Made by a program: the position numbers and the translations under genes. Source: Brugia malayi (lineage: Eukaryota; Nematoda; Chromadorea; Rhabditida; Onchocercidae). Taken from it: a stretch of DNA of 64,000 bases. Positions 50,312 through 64,000 of this stretch are shown here, piece after piece (the stretch's first letter is position 1; each line of letters opens with the position of its first letter). Where the stretch lies: NCBI RefSeq assembly GCF_000002995.4, contig NW_025062479.1, forward strand, positions 9,725,721 to 9,789,720, written 5' to 3'. The notes beneath the pieces are model-generated. The model ran no database searches. It saw only the letters and a list, made by a program, of their open reading frames with translations, and was not told the origin of the DNA.

Positions 50312-53300
50312 GAATCTTGAAAGGCGAATATTTTACAATATGTGCATGTTACCGTTTCTAATAATATTTATAACTTTGTATGATGAAAAATTTAGTTTCT
50401 AAAAGACTAGAAAAAGAAAGAAAATTTTTAAATATACAAATTTATCAGCCTCTTTTTGTTGTAAACAATCATTTCAGATTTGTAAAGAAAGAAAATAAAT
50501 TGATGAAAAAAAAATTGTCATTCAGTAAGTGGAACGCATACATAATATTTTATTAAATTAATGAATATACAATTATGTTTTGCAGATATGAATTTCAAAG
50601 CACTCTAACTAATACTTCAACATATCCATATTAATCAAAATGACAATTCATTTTTTGCTAACAATAATTAAGCTTATTTATTACGATTACATAGAAGCAT
50701 AAATGTTGCAATTGAAGGAGTTTATTGAGAAAATCTTCTATATAAATAGCTGATTTAGAAATATTTCTTATGAAAAAAAGAAAAAGAATTATTAAATTGA
50801 TTGAAAAAATAAATGAAAGATTGATGAGAGACCAAATAAATGATGGATGAGAGAAAATTTCAACTTTTGAAGTGTTCATTGTCCGATGGCATCGTCGGAT
50901 ATTCCCGTTAAGAACTGGGTTCTTTTGTTGTTGTACGATACAGGCAATCGACATTGTAGTTTTCAGTGTATCTAATCCATAAATTGATCATTTTTTCGAA
51001 TGTGACCAAATATTTTCATCAAATTTTGAATGAATGATTAAGTTTAATGATAAAAGATCAAACAATTATTATAAACTTTCTTAATGCATATTTTGTTTCT
51101 TATTGAGAAATATTTTAAAGTTTTTTTTTTTTTTTTTCATCTACGTTATAGCTAATTTAAAATAATGAAAGGGAAAATGACATTTAATGACGATAACTTT
51201 TTTTATTTATTTAATCGATCTGTTCATGAAACACTAACTCATCTAATTTTTTCACATTTCTAATTTGCTTCAAATACCAAATGACAACAAGAGGATATCG
51301 CATTTTGAATTTTTCAGGAATTTTTCATGCCATTATAAAAAGATAACCTTACTGATTACTTCCGATCAATCATTGTTAACTCGCAATTTTTATTATTTTC
51401 AAAATTGTCACCTTGTTTTTCATTTCATTAGCCAACATTGTATTATACATTTATTACCAATTTATAAGTCTAATATTATGTGTTCTTTCCATTATTTTAT
51501 GACCAATCTTGAATTCAAAAGAAAAAAATTGCATAAATTTAATTTTTGTTTAACATTATTTCCTTAGTTTAAAACATTTACAAAAGAGAGTAACAAATAA
51601 TGAAGAATTTGAAAAAAAAAGTAAAGCAATAAATACTAAAATAAGATATGATGCAAACAAGATAAAGAAAATGGGACATTAAACGAAATTGTTATTCGCA
51701 CTTTTTTTATTCCTTGTTTCTTTATTATTATTATTGTGTTTCAACTATTAACTGTCAGATGTTGTAGTGTTTCCTTTTTTTTCTTCTTTTTTGTTAAAAT
51801 TTATACAATATCAAAGTTAATAACAAAAAGAAAAAAAAAAACTAAAATAACATGAAATAATGATATGTCATTATTTATTTAAACTTTTACAATTCTAAAT
51901 ATTAAATGTACTATAGTATAGCAATATAAAGTAGTAAAAATTTCTTCAAGTAAATCACCTTAAACTAGTTTATTAAACATTTTCATTTAATATTCCAAAA
52001 ACTAATCTTAGCAATTACTATAAAATCTTTGCATACCTAATATTAGTCCACTTCCTATGAATAATATGAAGGGTTAATGATATGTTATATTTATTTATTT
52101 GAATACTATATATGATACTAATAGAGGATGATTATTTTACTATAGAATATTAAAGTTAACAATGAAAAGAGAAAAACAGGGTAATAATCACAATAATAAT
52201 GAAACAAAAATAATTTTAGGATAAATCGAAAAAAAAAGCGAATAGTTGCAATAAATATTAAAATGAACAGTGGTTTTCTTCTGGAAAAAAAAAAAAAAAA
52301 AAACAGGAATTATTGCTGAACATAATATCGTAGCAATATGTATATATATAATATTTGATTTAATGAAAGGGAATATTTTTCTAAACGAAAAAAAATTTTT
52401 TTTTCTCTTTTTTGTCTCATTCACTATTTTTATTTTAAAAATTTACGTTAGTCCTTAAAAAAAAAAGAAAAAAAGAAAAAAAAATGCTGACTCAATGCAC
52501 TTAACATTAGACAAGAAAAATTTTTAAAGAAAGGCAATTTTTTTTGCTTTTTATTTTTTTCGTATTACTTCTTAAAGATCAATACTAGATGAATGATTTA
52601 TTCTAAAGATTAATCAAGTTAAACTTTTACTATAATATTTTTCATTTTTATCATATATTAAGCTAAGAAAATTTCAGAAAACATAAATTCAATTTAATCC
52701 GATTCGACTTTATGACATTTCATAAAAAAAATGTAAGTGTAAAAAAGAAACAGAATGATAAAATAAACAATATTATAAGAATGAAATGATGTTAAAAGGT
52801 AGAAATTTAACAGAGAAGAAAAGATGATGGGAATGGTAGATTTGTATGGTTAAAATATTTCTTCTCATCCTATCTGTCCACCTTTTTCTTTCTTTCACAC
52901 TACATATATTTACTTGTTAATTACAGCAGCAGAATGATAACAACCCATACTACAATTTCCCGTAAAGTCTCCACTTTTATCTCTTTTATATTGAATTGTG
53001 GCAATATACCATGAATGATAGTATCCATCTAATAATGACTGTCCAGTTGGTTAGTGTCATTAGCAACAACTAAAAATTCAGTGCAAAAAGACGCACAATG
53101 GAAACCTGTTAGTGAATCAATAATTTGTCGATATATTGTTGAAGTGTGCTAATTACTTAAGTCCACACAGTAAACTGGATTAAATGATAAATTAAAAAAA
53201 GTTTTGGAAGCGAATAATTAACTCAAACAAGGATAAAACTTTTCACGGTCTCTTCAGCAAGGCATCCATCACTGATATATAGATAATTTATCACCTGCAA

Positions 53301-54747
53301 ACACAAGTCATTATCACTTCACTAATTACTTTTTTAAATCTAATTCCTAGAATCAAGTTTCTGCTATTCTATCAATTACAATGAGATTAAATATAACGCT
53401 TCTTGTCCATTTATATTCATTGCGGATTGCAAAACAGCATCCAATGTAATGATGGTTTTATAGCGTTATATTGTCAAACTTTAAACGGACAAAATTTTAT
53501 TTGCAAAAAAAACTGTGACAACAAGTCAACAATAAAAGTGCCAGAGAAGATTCTTTTAATAACAAATTTTTGAAATGATGGTTATGCCAAAGAAAAAAAG
53601 AAATAGTCAAAAAGTAGACATATCTGTATACCATGAAGAAACACTAATATTATTCTAGAAATACATATATGATAATGAATCCAAATTAAATAGATATAAT
53701 CAAAACATTTCCCAACCATTTATCGAAAAAGAAAAAAAAAAAAAAAAACACACACGAAGACACTAAAAAGACAAAATTGAAGAATGAAATTTTTTGAAAT
53801 TGAATTACTAGAGATCAGTGATCTAACGGTTTCATCTGTTAGAATTCCAGTTTTTAACCCATATTTCCACATGATATTGATCGCACAGAAGTATAAAAAT
53901 TTTTTTTAAACTGACCCATTTTCGTACATACAGTGAAATAAGACGGTTACTTGTTAAGTCATATAATGAAGAAATTTAATAAGTCCCCAACCTCCCAAAT
54001 TTCATATGAATGAATTATAATATGAAGATTTTCAACTCAGTTCATACTCAAGTTCAAAATTTAATCTTTTAGTTCCACTTAATTTGTTTGCTTCCAAAAA
54101 GCATTAGCAAAAAATTTCCTAGAAGTTAACCATAAGAAATGCATTTTCTTACATATAAGAAATTCAAATTTCATTATTTCAAGAAAGTTTCTTCATTTTT
54201 TGAAAAGACCGACTAATCTAGAAAAATGAAAGCTTTCCCTTTCAAAGCTTAATAAAACTAAAGAAATTTGAATTTCCAGCAATCTTTGCGTTTACAAAAT
54301 TTGCACTGATTTTCTCCATTATTTACACATTAAAAGGTTAAATCATCTCTTACATTAAAATAAAACTGAACAAACAGAGAGAGAGAGAGAGAAAAAGAGG
54401 GAGAATTCAAAAGTGTCGGAAAGTAAATCTGTGATTAGAATTCTAAAGCATAATTTTCAACAATCTGAACTTTTCTACTGACTTCTCCCTACACAAAACA
54501 ACCTATGGTGAATATAAGTGAATCTCTTCCAAACTTGAAATTGCATTTTTGTCTTATTTAAACAGGGTTGAGTATGAACCTTATGTACTATTTCACACTC
54601 CTATAGCATGCAGTGTTTACGGTTAGGTCATGTTGATTTAAATAAATTGAATATAATCGAAAAAAAAAAAAACACAAAGGAATTGACTCCTTTTGTTAAT
54701 TTATTAACAACTGAACAACCGCGATTGAAAAAAATCACTGGTAAAGT
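50312..54747. other. Long AT-rich gap upstream of PAQR3-like and downstream of NUP155
   Basis: About 4.4 kb of AT-rich DNA with many homopolymers. Apart from a minus-strand exon-like pair near 52910-53294 (separate entry) nothing could be supported. Several 60-100 residue open frames here are low-complexity F/I/K/Y translations of AT-rich DNA. Confidence 0.5.
52910..53294 (-). CDS. Possible end of a small unrecognised gene
   Basis: Two minus-strand stretches have good signals and matching phase. The first, 53294-53229, follows TTTGCAG and reads VINYLYISDGCLAEETVKSF, which resembles a LisH-type helix. The second, 53038-52910, follows GGACAG and reads LLDGYYHSWYIATIQYKRDK then GNCSMGCYHSAAVINK and a stop. 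The donor CTT|GTTTGA between them is weak and no 5' exons were found. Another frame of the second stretch (stop at 52921) has an ATG and ends in a hydrophobic IVVWVVIILLL, so it could instead be a 34-residue membrane micropeptide. Low confidence in either reading. Confidence 0.25.
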
Positions 54748-57700
54748 TCACATATTTTCCAACACATTTTGCAAAGATTTCAGTGTTTCAGCAAGTTTTT
54801 TCTGATCAGAAACAATGAATTCAGCCTGCGAAAGATTTATCAAAAATGCCGCTATTAAATCTAAACATTTGCTAGCCAGTGCCGTCCTGCTGCAATAAAA
54901 ACATCAATTACTACATTTCAGTAAAAAAAAAGAATGTTATTTTAAAAATTACCAATAAATATTTTTGCACTGGGTTTTTCAAAAGTTCCAGTTTGTCCGA
55001 TTAATTCTCCTACTAAGTGCCATTTCTTATACCTTTCAACTAAATGCTCTCTCTACTGATTGGAAGGAAAAATGTTGAAAAATATACATCTAGTGTGAAA
55101 ACAATGACAACAAATCTTACTTTTGCCGATAAATACAAGAAGGATTTTCCACAAACTCAGTTATAACATGTAATGCTGACCGCATTAAGTAACGATTTGC
55201 CGTATTATTCTTGTGATAAAAAGGATCTCTCCTGCAAAAGTTTAGCTCTCTGACATGAAAAGCTACAGTACTTATTATCATACTTCAAAGTAAAGTCAAA
55301 AATGAAAAAAAATTCAATTTACCTGAACGTAGCCGACAATGTATCAACCATAACATTTAGCGGCGCATCGATTTTTGCGCCAATGAAATGAAAAAACGAA
55401 GGTGAGAAGCCTTCGCGCATTCCTCTGCTCAACAATTTCGACAGGATTATTTCTGAAAAGATCATGAATAAAGTAGAAAAAAAAAATTATCACTACAAGA
55501 AAAAAGAAAGGAAGATATTTCAAAATATTTTTGATAAAAAGTATGAATCGGCAAATGTAGTTTAATAGATATGTACTTAGAAAACATATCAAGAAGTAAA
55601 AAATGGATGTCAATAAAGAAATCAAAAAAAAAAAAAAAAAAAGAATCAGTGCTTTACCTTGCTTTCAGCAGAGACTTACCAAGTTTTTTATGGTAAGAAG
55701 GATAATTCTGTTCCATATTACTCCGTAAATAGAAAACAGGGTTACAGATTTTCCATATTATATAATATGCTCCAGATTTTTTTCCTCGGTTATGTACTCG
55801 TTACATACTATATCATATTTAGAAGAATTACATTTCCTATCTAACATTAATAGAAAAAAGAAAAAAGAAAAAAAAAAAGAAAAAAAAAACATACCGAGAG
55901 GATAATATTTTGGTACCATCGAATACTTCTTCGCTAAACTAGCTATTCGGTTACCTAAATGTTGAATGCGTATTTCACGCGATTCATTTTCAGATAAAAG
56001 CAACTCTGTAAACCAGTGTTATTAGTTGACAACAACGGGTAATTGTGAACCAATTCAATAAGCTAGAAAAAATTTGCTTACTAATTACGATCAGTATTAT
56101 AACATATTCCCATTCCTAATATATTATACAAATAATGAAAAGAAAATAGTGACATGCGGTAGAATGAAAATTCGCCTTTTCTCTTCTTGTTCAAAATCTA
56201 ATTAAATTTGCAAATTCTACACATTTTTTTTTTTTTGCATATTAAAAAAATTTTAATTTATTAACCTCTGTCAATTATTTCAGTATAGAAATCTTCGATG
56301 GCATCTTCATTGTAAGTTGATGAACAAAAACAAAGAGCAAGCTTGATTTCCGGCAAATCCAACGGAATAGCAAACCTCTCGAAAAGTTCCTGCACCGTAT
56401 ACAATTGCTTTTCAAGACTATTTCTGGCTCTAATTGTTTCACGAGTTTGCGGCATCGAAAGTACCAAATCCCTAATTTTTATCTCCATATTAATATTAAT
56501 TAATGTTGTTTCAGTTGACGACACATGGAGATTAAAAAATTAAAAAAAATGTAAAATTCAGGATTACCTCCAGTAGTGTCGACTAGGATAGATGGAATGA
56601 TCTAAGAATAAGTCTTGTTACCCACTTAAGTAAGGTTAAATGTGTTAGTCTGAACACGTAAACGGATGGAAGGTGAGGAGATAAAAATTATCTGAAAAAG
56701 GACAGAGATTCCAGTAGAACTTTAAATTATACATGGTTAATATGACGAGGAAAATAATTTAGCTAACCTTGCAGCAAGCTGAATTTGAGCAACATCAAGT
56801 TTGTCCCGTATTTCTAGTACCAGATCGTGTAATTCGATATCTTTGTCAACTTGCGGACCTGCTGATTGAACACAAACTGCAGCCTGCGACAAATATGCAA
56901 CACGACGTTGAATATCAAATGCATCCCTTGAAACAAAAGAGAAATAATACAGGAAGTTATCAGAATAATATTATAGAACTAAACGATGAAGTAAACGCAC
57001 GTTTCGCGTTGAGCAAGTTGGTATAAAAGGCGAGCTGCTTTTACATGATCATCGTTGCGTTCATGAAATCGCCATAAAAGATCTAAATAACGACTCGAAC
57101 CACCTTCTTCAACACAACGATGAAGGAATGATTCTAAGAACGGAGATTTACTCTGAAATGGATTAACAACTTGAAAATAATTTTGTCATTTTTGTAGAAA
57201 TATTTTCAAAACACATCTTCTTGAACCATTCTTTTCTGTAAATTAAAATGATTGCAGGAAACCTTGTTATTAAAATGCAACTTTGCTTACTAAATGAGAA
57301 AAACATAACAGAGTAAACAAGTAACCTGTAAAACAACATTGCTAAAATCGTTATCCAGAAGCCATTTAAAAATGGCTACATTTGCAAGTTCATCTTTCGA
57401 TTCCAGAACTTTTCGGATGATGAGATCTTTCGAAGGATTAAGTAGATCTGCTGTACTCGAAATTTTTTGATCATTCATTAAACGATCCAAAGTGTCAATT
57501 ATACACTTATAAGCATCTTTCCTACAAAATTTTCAATTGCATTAAAGCGAAAGAAAACAAAAAACTGGTCATGGTCATCACATGATAATTAATTTAAAGA
57601 ATTAGAGAAACCTTCTTGCAAATGCCTCTTGTGCAAATACATCATTTTCCCCGCAATAATTTCTGTATGCCATTACAGCTAATAACCTTGTATCATCACG

Positions 57701-60700
57701 TTCTGCTCGTTCTAATGCCAAATCTACTATCCCTTCCACATAATCAACTAAAATACATTATATATTACGGTAGAAACAAAGAAGACTTTGGAGATGTTAG
57801 CCGAGAAAAAATCGTTAAGAACAAAACTGAAAATCATAATAAAAGCGGCAGTAATATAAGCATACTCAACCCACCTTCCTCACTTTTTGTTTTTTCTAGC
57901 AACTGATAACTGTTTGATATAACTATCTAATCTGCTGACTATAGCTATACAGACGATGCTATAGTTTAAGAAGTGACAGACTTATGCCATTTCTTAACAT
58001 TAAATAGTTCGATATTTTGAATCCAAACTACAAAATGAAACACTCAGCGAGAGAAGTCATCACTGCAAAAACAAGAACCCTAATAAATTATTCAGGCACA
58101 CTAACATTGTCTTTTGCTCTAGTACACTGTGATTAAAGTTTTCTTAGAAAAAAAAAAATGAGGACCACATAAACCAGTGAAATAAGCTGTTACCCTCGTA
58201 AAGAAGTTGACAAATCATTGGCAAACTGATTTTCTGAATTCCCATTTTTAATAGTTTCACGGCTTCTGACAATATTTCTGTTCGTGCAGAACATGGAGGT
58301 AAATGGCGCACTTCCTCGATCATCTCTGTGGCCTGCAGTTCGATAAACTGTAACGATGGTGCTTCTCCATCACATAAATACAAGCTAGAGTTCACGGATA
58401 ACGAAGACAACTTTAACAATAACTCCTTTATAAGTCGTCCATAATTAATGTAAAGTAGCTGACGACTAACAACAAAGTAAAATTGCTTCCTATTATTATA
58501 TCCATAGGATCTATACTTCAGAACGCCACTGAATAAAAAGTATCTTCTCGTGATACTGAAACAGCAAAATTATTGAAAAACAATGAGCCTACCTTCGTTG
58601 TATTAGCATCATCTACAGAAAACAGTGAGGGACAACAATCACGCAGTTCTTTGCATAACACAGTAGTTGCTGCATTATCACCCAAATAATGTCGAACCAG
58701 ACATGTTATCAAATCGGCACACAACTAAATGAGCATAAATAATCCCTTATTCAGTAATACGTTGCAAATCAATAAAACTAAAATATGTCTACCTAAACTG
58801 AAACAATATCCGACCAATCTTACGGCACTAGTGCACTACCCATAGCCATATTCACTGTTGCTGTTATCACTAGAAAATATACTCTCCTTAATGATCAGGT
58901 CGCTCTGATAATCATGGTAAACGCATCAAAACTTTTACCTGTTGACCACTCAATACTATATTGCAGAGACTTGTGACAGCCAAAGAGCTTCGAGTTTGTA
59001 TACTGAGAAGGCCTGTTATAACGTGAAATTGATGCTCACACAAGATTTTCCATAATATTAGCACCTCTATTGTTAGTGATAACAGTTGACGGAAACCCAA
59101 TAATGAACGACGTTCGGAATGCGATGCCACTGAAGTAATATCACTACTAGCAAAACGAAATTCAACCAAACGAAAAATAACTCATAAACTCATAACCCAC
59201 ATAACTCATAAAGCTGTGGCATTAGCATTAAATTATTAGTCATCCACTCCATACACCATAATTCTAAATTAGTACCTTCGGTGTGGCAGCTTGAAGTATT
59301 TCTATCTATTACGAGTGGTTGAACATATTCCTGAACATTCCCAATCAAACCGTAGTCGTCAATGACCTTTTTGAATGGTGTTAGCTGCTTTAGTAACCAC
59401 TGCAGCTCATCAACGGCATACACACTAACAAGCTGAGATGAAAATACAATTAATACACAAAAGTTTGTATAACAAATTCAACCTTGAATGATGAGGTACT
59501 AATAAACACACACACACACAAAAAAAGTGTCAGTTCTTAATACTTTGTTGTCTGGAAGCAACTGGCATAAAGCTTTGGTCCAAAAATTTTCAACAATTCG
59601 GGAAAAATGAAGGAATAGTGCATTATGTCGGCAACTCATTGATGCCTGCAATCCAAAAACCAGTTTAAGTTTCCAGCGACATGCGGTTGATGAGAAAAGT
59701 TCCTGGTTCGGAATTTTTGTTAAGTTGTACTTTCAAGAAAGAAGTAACAGCAACTGCAGAACAGAGAACTAAAGAAATTTTCTGATTAAGATTCATGGTA
59801 AGCTAACATATGTTTGAATCTCGCTGGATGCAGAAAGTTCGTTATCATAATGTGCTTCCAAAAAAAATTCTCCTGACGGCTGAGCAAGACGTCTTTGTTG
59901 TTGCGGAGTAGACGAGAACAGAGGAGCTGTAACAACATAAGATATTCCGCAATACTTCAAAACAAGGATAGAATATTTGAAGTATCAGTTAAGATTTGAT
60001 TCAAATGGGGAAATTGAAATTTTTAAATCACTAATCAGTTTCAGCGTTCTTAATATTTTTATAGCACTTCCGCAGAAACTCTCTAATTCAGCGAATTTAA
60101 TATTGGATAACCCTGTCTTATGTTACCGACTTAAGTAAAATAAGATCATAAAATTGAGATCCACACTCGAGAAATATACTTTAATCTCTAGAATTAAAAC
60201 TCACAGCGAATATGCATAGAAATATCAGAAAATGACCCGCTGCTAATGTTTGACAACTGGCTCAAACTGTTCGTAGGCATAGGTGATGTCAAATGTCTAT
60301 TCCGGACCTTTTCATTGCCCAACATAAAAAACAACCTTAAAGCTGAGCTCTGAAAACGGTAACTATCAATTCAAAAAACGAACAACTGCACATTCCTTAC
60401 AAAATTGCAGCTCCGATTCCTAAATCGTTTCTATCATAAAAAGCTGGACAGGACGTATTTGTTCAGTCATTCATACAATGACTGAACAAAATTAACCTTC
60501 ACTGTACTGCTTGCTCCTAACTCTGTGCAAAGAATCGTGAGAATCATATCGCCAACATTAACTACTCCATGCAACTGTGTAAAGTAGCTAGCATGTGATG
60601 AATCAGGTCCGAACTGCAGGAGAATATCACGCAACATATCAATGGGAGCACGATGATCAATGATTTGTATTCCCTAGAATTTCAATCAGAAGCGAATAAA

Positions 60701-63700
60701 TAGTTCTTTGAAATAAAAAAAAAAAAAAAGATATGAGTAATAAGTTACATAAATTTTCTGATATTAGGATAACCATACTAAGCAATAATCGTCAAAAAAA
60801 GGTTCACAAATCTCGCTGTTCAAACAACCACTTAGTTTTTGCCTATCTACGCTTATTGATTTATGTACAAAGAAAAATTTATATATAAAATAAATACCTT
60901 TTCACATAAAATAATGAATTTTCCAGGTGTATCTCGAAAAAGTGAAAGATTTGTTGAGTGACGGGAGTCTGCAGGTGTCTGAAATACAGAAAACATAGTG
61001 TAATTTTAAAATGTGGACATGGGGGCCGAAAAAAAATTTCGACCCATAAAAAGAGCGCAAAAAAAAACATACAGAAAAAGGTGCTCCGGAAACAGCTTTT
61101 GTTATCGTCATTACCAAGCTTCTAAGGCGTAACTGTGTCTGAAATATATTTGCAAGATGTTATTATGTAACAGGTCAGTGATAAATTCATCTGAACTCAA
61201 GAATATGATTATACTACAACAAAAGATAATCTACCTCAACCGCAAACCTATATTAAGCAAAAAAAAAAAAAAAAGATTTGTACGCCAACCAGAGTCATGA
61301 AGTTTTCAGGAAAAAATCCAATTACAAATATACACAGCAGATCTGCTGCAAATGCTTTTGGAGTGAAACGGAAAATAGCTGGAACAACTAGCACTGATAC
61401 AAAAAGAAAAAAAAAAGAAAGAACTAACCACATTCTCTGTAAGACATTCAGAAGTTGGAAAGTTTGATGAACAAAAAATCGAGAGATTGGAAATATCGAT
61501 GCCAGCTTCGCCAGCCATTATAGCAATTTCTATGAAAATTATAGAATGGGCAAAAGATTTTCAATATTTAAAAGTACAATATTCATTGGTTTCTTTTTTT
61601 TTTCTTAATTTAAAAAATCTCATTTATTTAGAAGTTTTCCTTTTTTTTCCTTATTTTTTGAATGAGTGTCATATTCGTCTCCTACTAATATCAATAAAAA
61701 CGAAATATCCAGCAGAAAACCAAAGTTTTTAATATATGTAAGTGGAACAACTCTACTGTATAAATTAGTAAGAATCGAAATTTAGAAATATATACCATGA
61801 GAATAAAAAGTATCGTAAATAGAGAGCGGGTGGAAGGAAACTGGCGAAATACCATACCCTGGAGGTAAACGGACATGTTTCAAGCGCAAGCAACTAGGTC
61901 TCATGCCTTCCTGAAATTTTGATTTATATCATTCAAATGCGTAACATATTCTACTACTCCTTTCTATTTTTTCTTTCTAAATCAAATATAAGTTTTCATA
62001 AATTTGAATTCTAAGATAAAGAAGAGGCATACCATCCAATTCATCAAGGATGATTTCGAAGCCACCTGATAAACATTTTTTGGTGCTGGTGGAAAACAGC
62101 TAAAGAATAAACGAACACCTTTTCTTGTCGTTGCAATCTGAATATGAAATAGAATTTGAATCAGAAATGAATGTTTAACAAGTAGCTAGGCATAAAAAGT
62201 TGAGGTGTTTGGCTCCAAGAAGCACACCAGTTTTGTGAAATAGCAAAAAACATAGAAAAGTATCTTTTTTCATCCAACTTCGAAAAAGCAAACTCAACAA
62301 TATGTCAACCTATTTCGAAGCAATGGAACGGGGCTTAGAATTTCCCACATTATTATAGAAGTTCTGATAGCACAATGATTTCATAACTTACAAGATGCAG
62401 ATAGCGAGATTGCGTATAAGAGATTGGATTAATACCCACAATGTCGTTGAAAAAAGAAGCATCCACGGATCGGCATTCTGCTGCAGCAAGCTCCTAGATT
62501 TAGATCATTTTATAACTAAAATGCGCTGCCCAGTCAGAACATAAAATGCTTAGTTATTCAAAACAATGCATCAAGAAAGATAACATGATTGCACGTCAGA
62601 AACAACATGATAAATATATTTTGCATCGTCAACTATCAAACTTTTAGTTAATTAGGCTAACTTTTAGTTAATGACTATACTATCTAAATGTTTCACATTC
62701 AAAAACATTCAATGCACAGTTATTGGGTGCATTTCCAAAAAGAAAAAGAAACACGGCTAATGAGGTAATGAAAAATTATGTAAATTGAACCTGAATTTGT
62801 CCGTAGCTGAGTGATGCCACCTTAACTACTGAATTTCCGTCAGCATGCAAGTCGTAAACCTGTATGGAACCATTTTCAGAAAGACTGTATAAAATATGCC
62901 TAGCGTCATCCAAGCATAATCGTACCAATCGCTCTAAAATATTTACGTTATTAGAAATGCAACAGAAATTACCAAGAAACTTTATCCCCACCATAGTTTC
63001 TTAATATCTTTACAAAAATCAAGTTCCAAAAAATATGCAATGACCAACTAAAAAAGAAAATATATTACCTTCTTTCCCTGTGATCAAAGATACGGAAGGC
63101 AAAAAATAACTAATAAAACTTTTGGAATGATTTATCTTACGACAACGACGACTGAACCAACCTTTATCCTGAAAAAAGGAAGGGCAGAGTTTCCAGAGGA
63201 GAGAAAAGAAGTTTTTTTCATCTTTATTAACCAAAGTAAAGGAGGAAGTAAATAAAGGGAAAAAAAAAAATATATATATATATATATACCTTAAAAGGAA
63301 AATATTATGTGTACCCATCTCGAAACTTAAGTAAAGAAAAGTGAGAATATGTAAAATATGATATCTGAAAATAGTGGACGACCTGATAATCAAGCTCACA
63401 CAAAACTTCCTCTTCCGTGAAAAAAATACGGCCGTTTGATGTTGCAATTATATCCGATATAGTTGTGTCGTCAATTGGAACCTGCAACTTTCAAACCTGT
63501 AACTTTTACTTTAGCTATAAAAGAAATAAAATTAAAGTAAAATAGGAATGCAATTATTCAATCTTTGTGCTATTATTTCAAATACTATAAATACAAAATT
63601 TTGCTCAGAAACGGACAAAACTCTTACAAAGTCATTTTCCTTTGAAGAAAGCACATCCAAGGTGGAAATAATAAAAACAATATAATACAATATTATGAAG

Positions 63701-63932
63701 GAGCAGTATGAACAACGGACTAAGTACGCTGCAATTACATACAATAAAAAAAGAAAAAAAAAAAAAGAAAGACCTTGAAAAGCGCATCTGGAAGGAGATA
63801 CATATCAGCTTGCCTAAAATCGTCTGGCAAAGAGGATACATCTGTCACTGTTCTATTACTATTTGTGAAGCTTGCTGCCAATAATACAATTTCTTTTGTT
63901 GTCGCAACAATAACCAAGCAATGAATGTGTTT
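54748..63932 (-). CDS. npp-8: Nucleoporin NUP155 homologue; 5' end off the right edge
   Basis: Inner-ring nuclear pore scaffold. Exons (start-end): 63932-63774, 63481-63383, 63168-63069, 62933-62791, 62493-62392, 62137-62033, 61910-61796, 61529-61429, 61138-61073, 60978-60898, 60673-60497, 60349-60205, 59926-59808, 59645-59544, 59432-59201, 59129-58939, 58724-58593, 58425-58194, 57747-57612, 57521-57326, 57152-57001, 56926-56773, 56482-56266, 56005-55895, 55452-55323, 55231-55121, 54889-54748. Diagnostic matches: GWFSRRCRKINHSKS, LYSLSENGSIQVYDL, TTRKGVRLFFSCFPP, LKHVRLPPGYG, ALFLHFSRIVENFW, ILWKILCEHQFHVI, YLDLLWRFHERNDDH, RDPFYHKNNT and FVENPSCIYRQ. The N-terminal beta-propeller exons and C-terminal helical exons follow human order. 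The segment between 61429 and 61073 is shorter than human. One intron appears to be GC-AG (see findings). Confidence 0.94.
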
Positions 63933-64000
63933 CTGGAATTATTAGAGAATTACGAGATATTAGGATATATTTAATGGGAGATGAAAAAAAAATTGATCAG

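Noticed and set aside
51265..52458. Several 60-100 residue open frames rich in F, I, K, N and Y
   Set aside because: Low-complexity translations of AT-rich DNA with no motif, no splice context and no family resemblance.
54950..55080. Open minus-strand stretch in the last NUP155 intron reading REHLVERYKKWHLVGELIG
   Set aside because: Its donor phase does not fit the last exon, and skipping it reproduces the human spacing between the VENPS and CLD motifs exactly.
1..64000. CRISPR arrays, bacterial-type operons, rRNA genes, transposase or reverse-transcriptase genes
   Set aside because: None seen. Simple repeats are microsatellites or homopolymers, and no integrase, transposase or RT motif was found in any long frame.

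Overview
This window is nuclear DNA of a nematode, most likely a filarial or other clade III (spirurid) worm. It is strongly AT-rich. Its genes are broken by many short-to-medium introns, mostly GT-AG with TTTCAG-like acceptors. Gene content is animal and nematode-typical (innexin, SPARC, VDAC, PAQR, NUP155). I built gene models by hand, joining exons only where reading phase and family homology agreed. Boundaries should be good to about 1-2 bases where phases close. Species assignment is inference.

Layout, left to right: phospholipase C delta (minus, only the PH domain and start of the EF-hand region are inside; the rest lies off the left edge); innexin (plus, 464 aa, 7 exons); SPARC/osteonectin ost-1 (minus, 275 aa, 7 exons); VDAC porin (minus, 284 aa, 7 exons); KIAA2013-like type I membrane protein (plus, 598 aa, 11 exons); an ankyrin plus death-domain protein resembling the C-terminal half of NF-kappaB p105 with no Rel domain (minus, 495 aa, 9 exons); a small secreted orphan (minus, 198 aa); IMP4 (minus, 291 aa); a BPI/LBP lipid-binding protein (minus, 569 aa); a second BPI/LBP-like protein (plus, 492 aa) placed head-to-head with the first; an ARMC10/ARMCX-like armadillo protein with an N-myristoylation motif (plus, 349 aa); PAQR3-like receptor (minus, 309 aa); and NUP155/npp-8 (minus, 27 exons inside, 5' end off the right edge).

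Most genes are unrelated housekeeping or signalling genes. The exception is the 24.6-41.6 kb stretch. It puts a stand-alone IkappaB-like/death-domain protein close to a divergent pair of BPI/LBP proteins, which bind lipid and bacterial products in other animals. Whether this is an innate-immunity neighbourhood or chance is untested. From memory, C. elegans plc-4 and vdac-1 are neighbours (R05G6.8 and R05G6.7) and ost-1 and npp-8 also lie on chromosome IV, so the window probably belongs to the ancestral chromosome matching C. elegans IV.

The long gaps (1.7-5.1, 10.3-11.8, 50.3-54.7 kb) are AT-rich with homopolymers and microsatellites. Two stretches in gaps (30.2-30.4 kb and 52.9-53.3 kb) read like exons but could not be tied to a gene.
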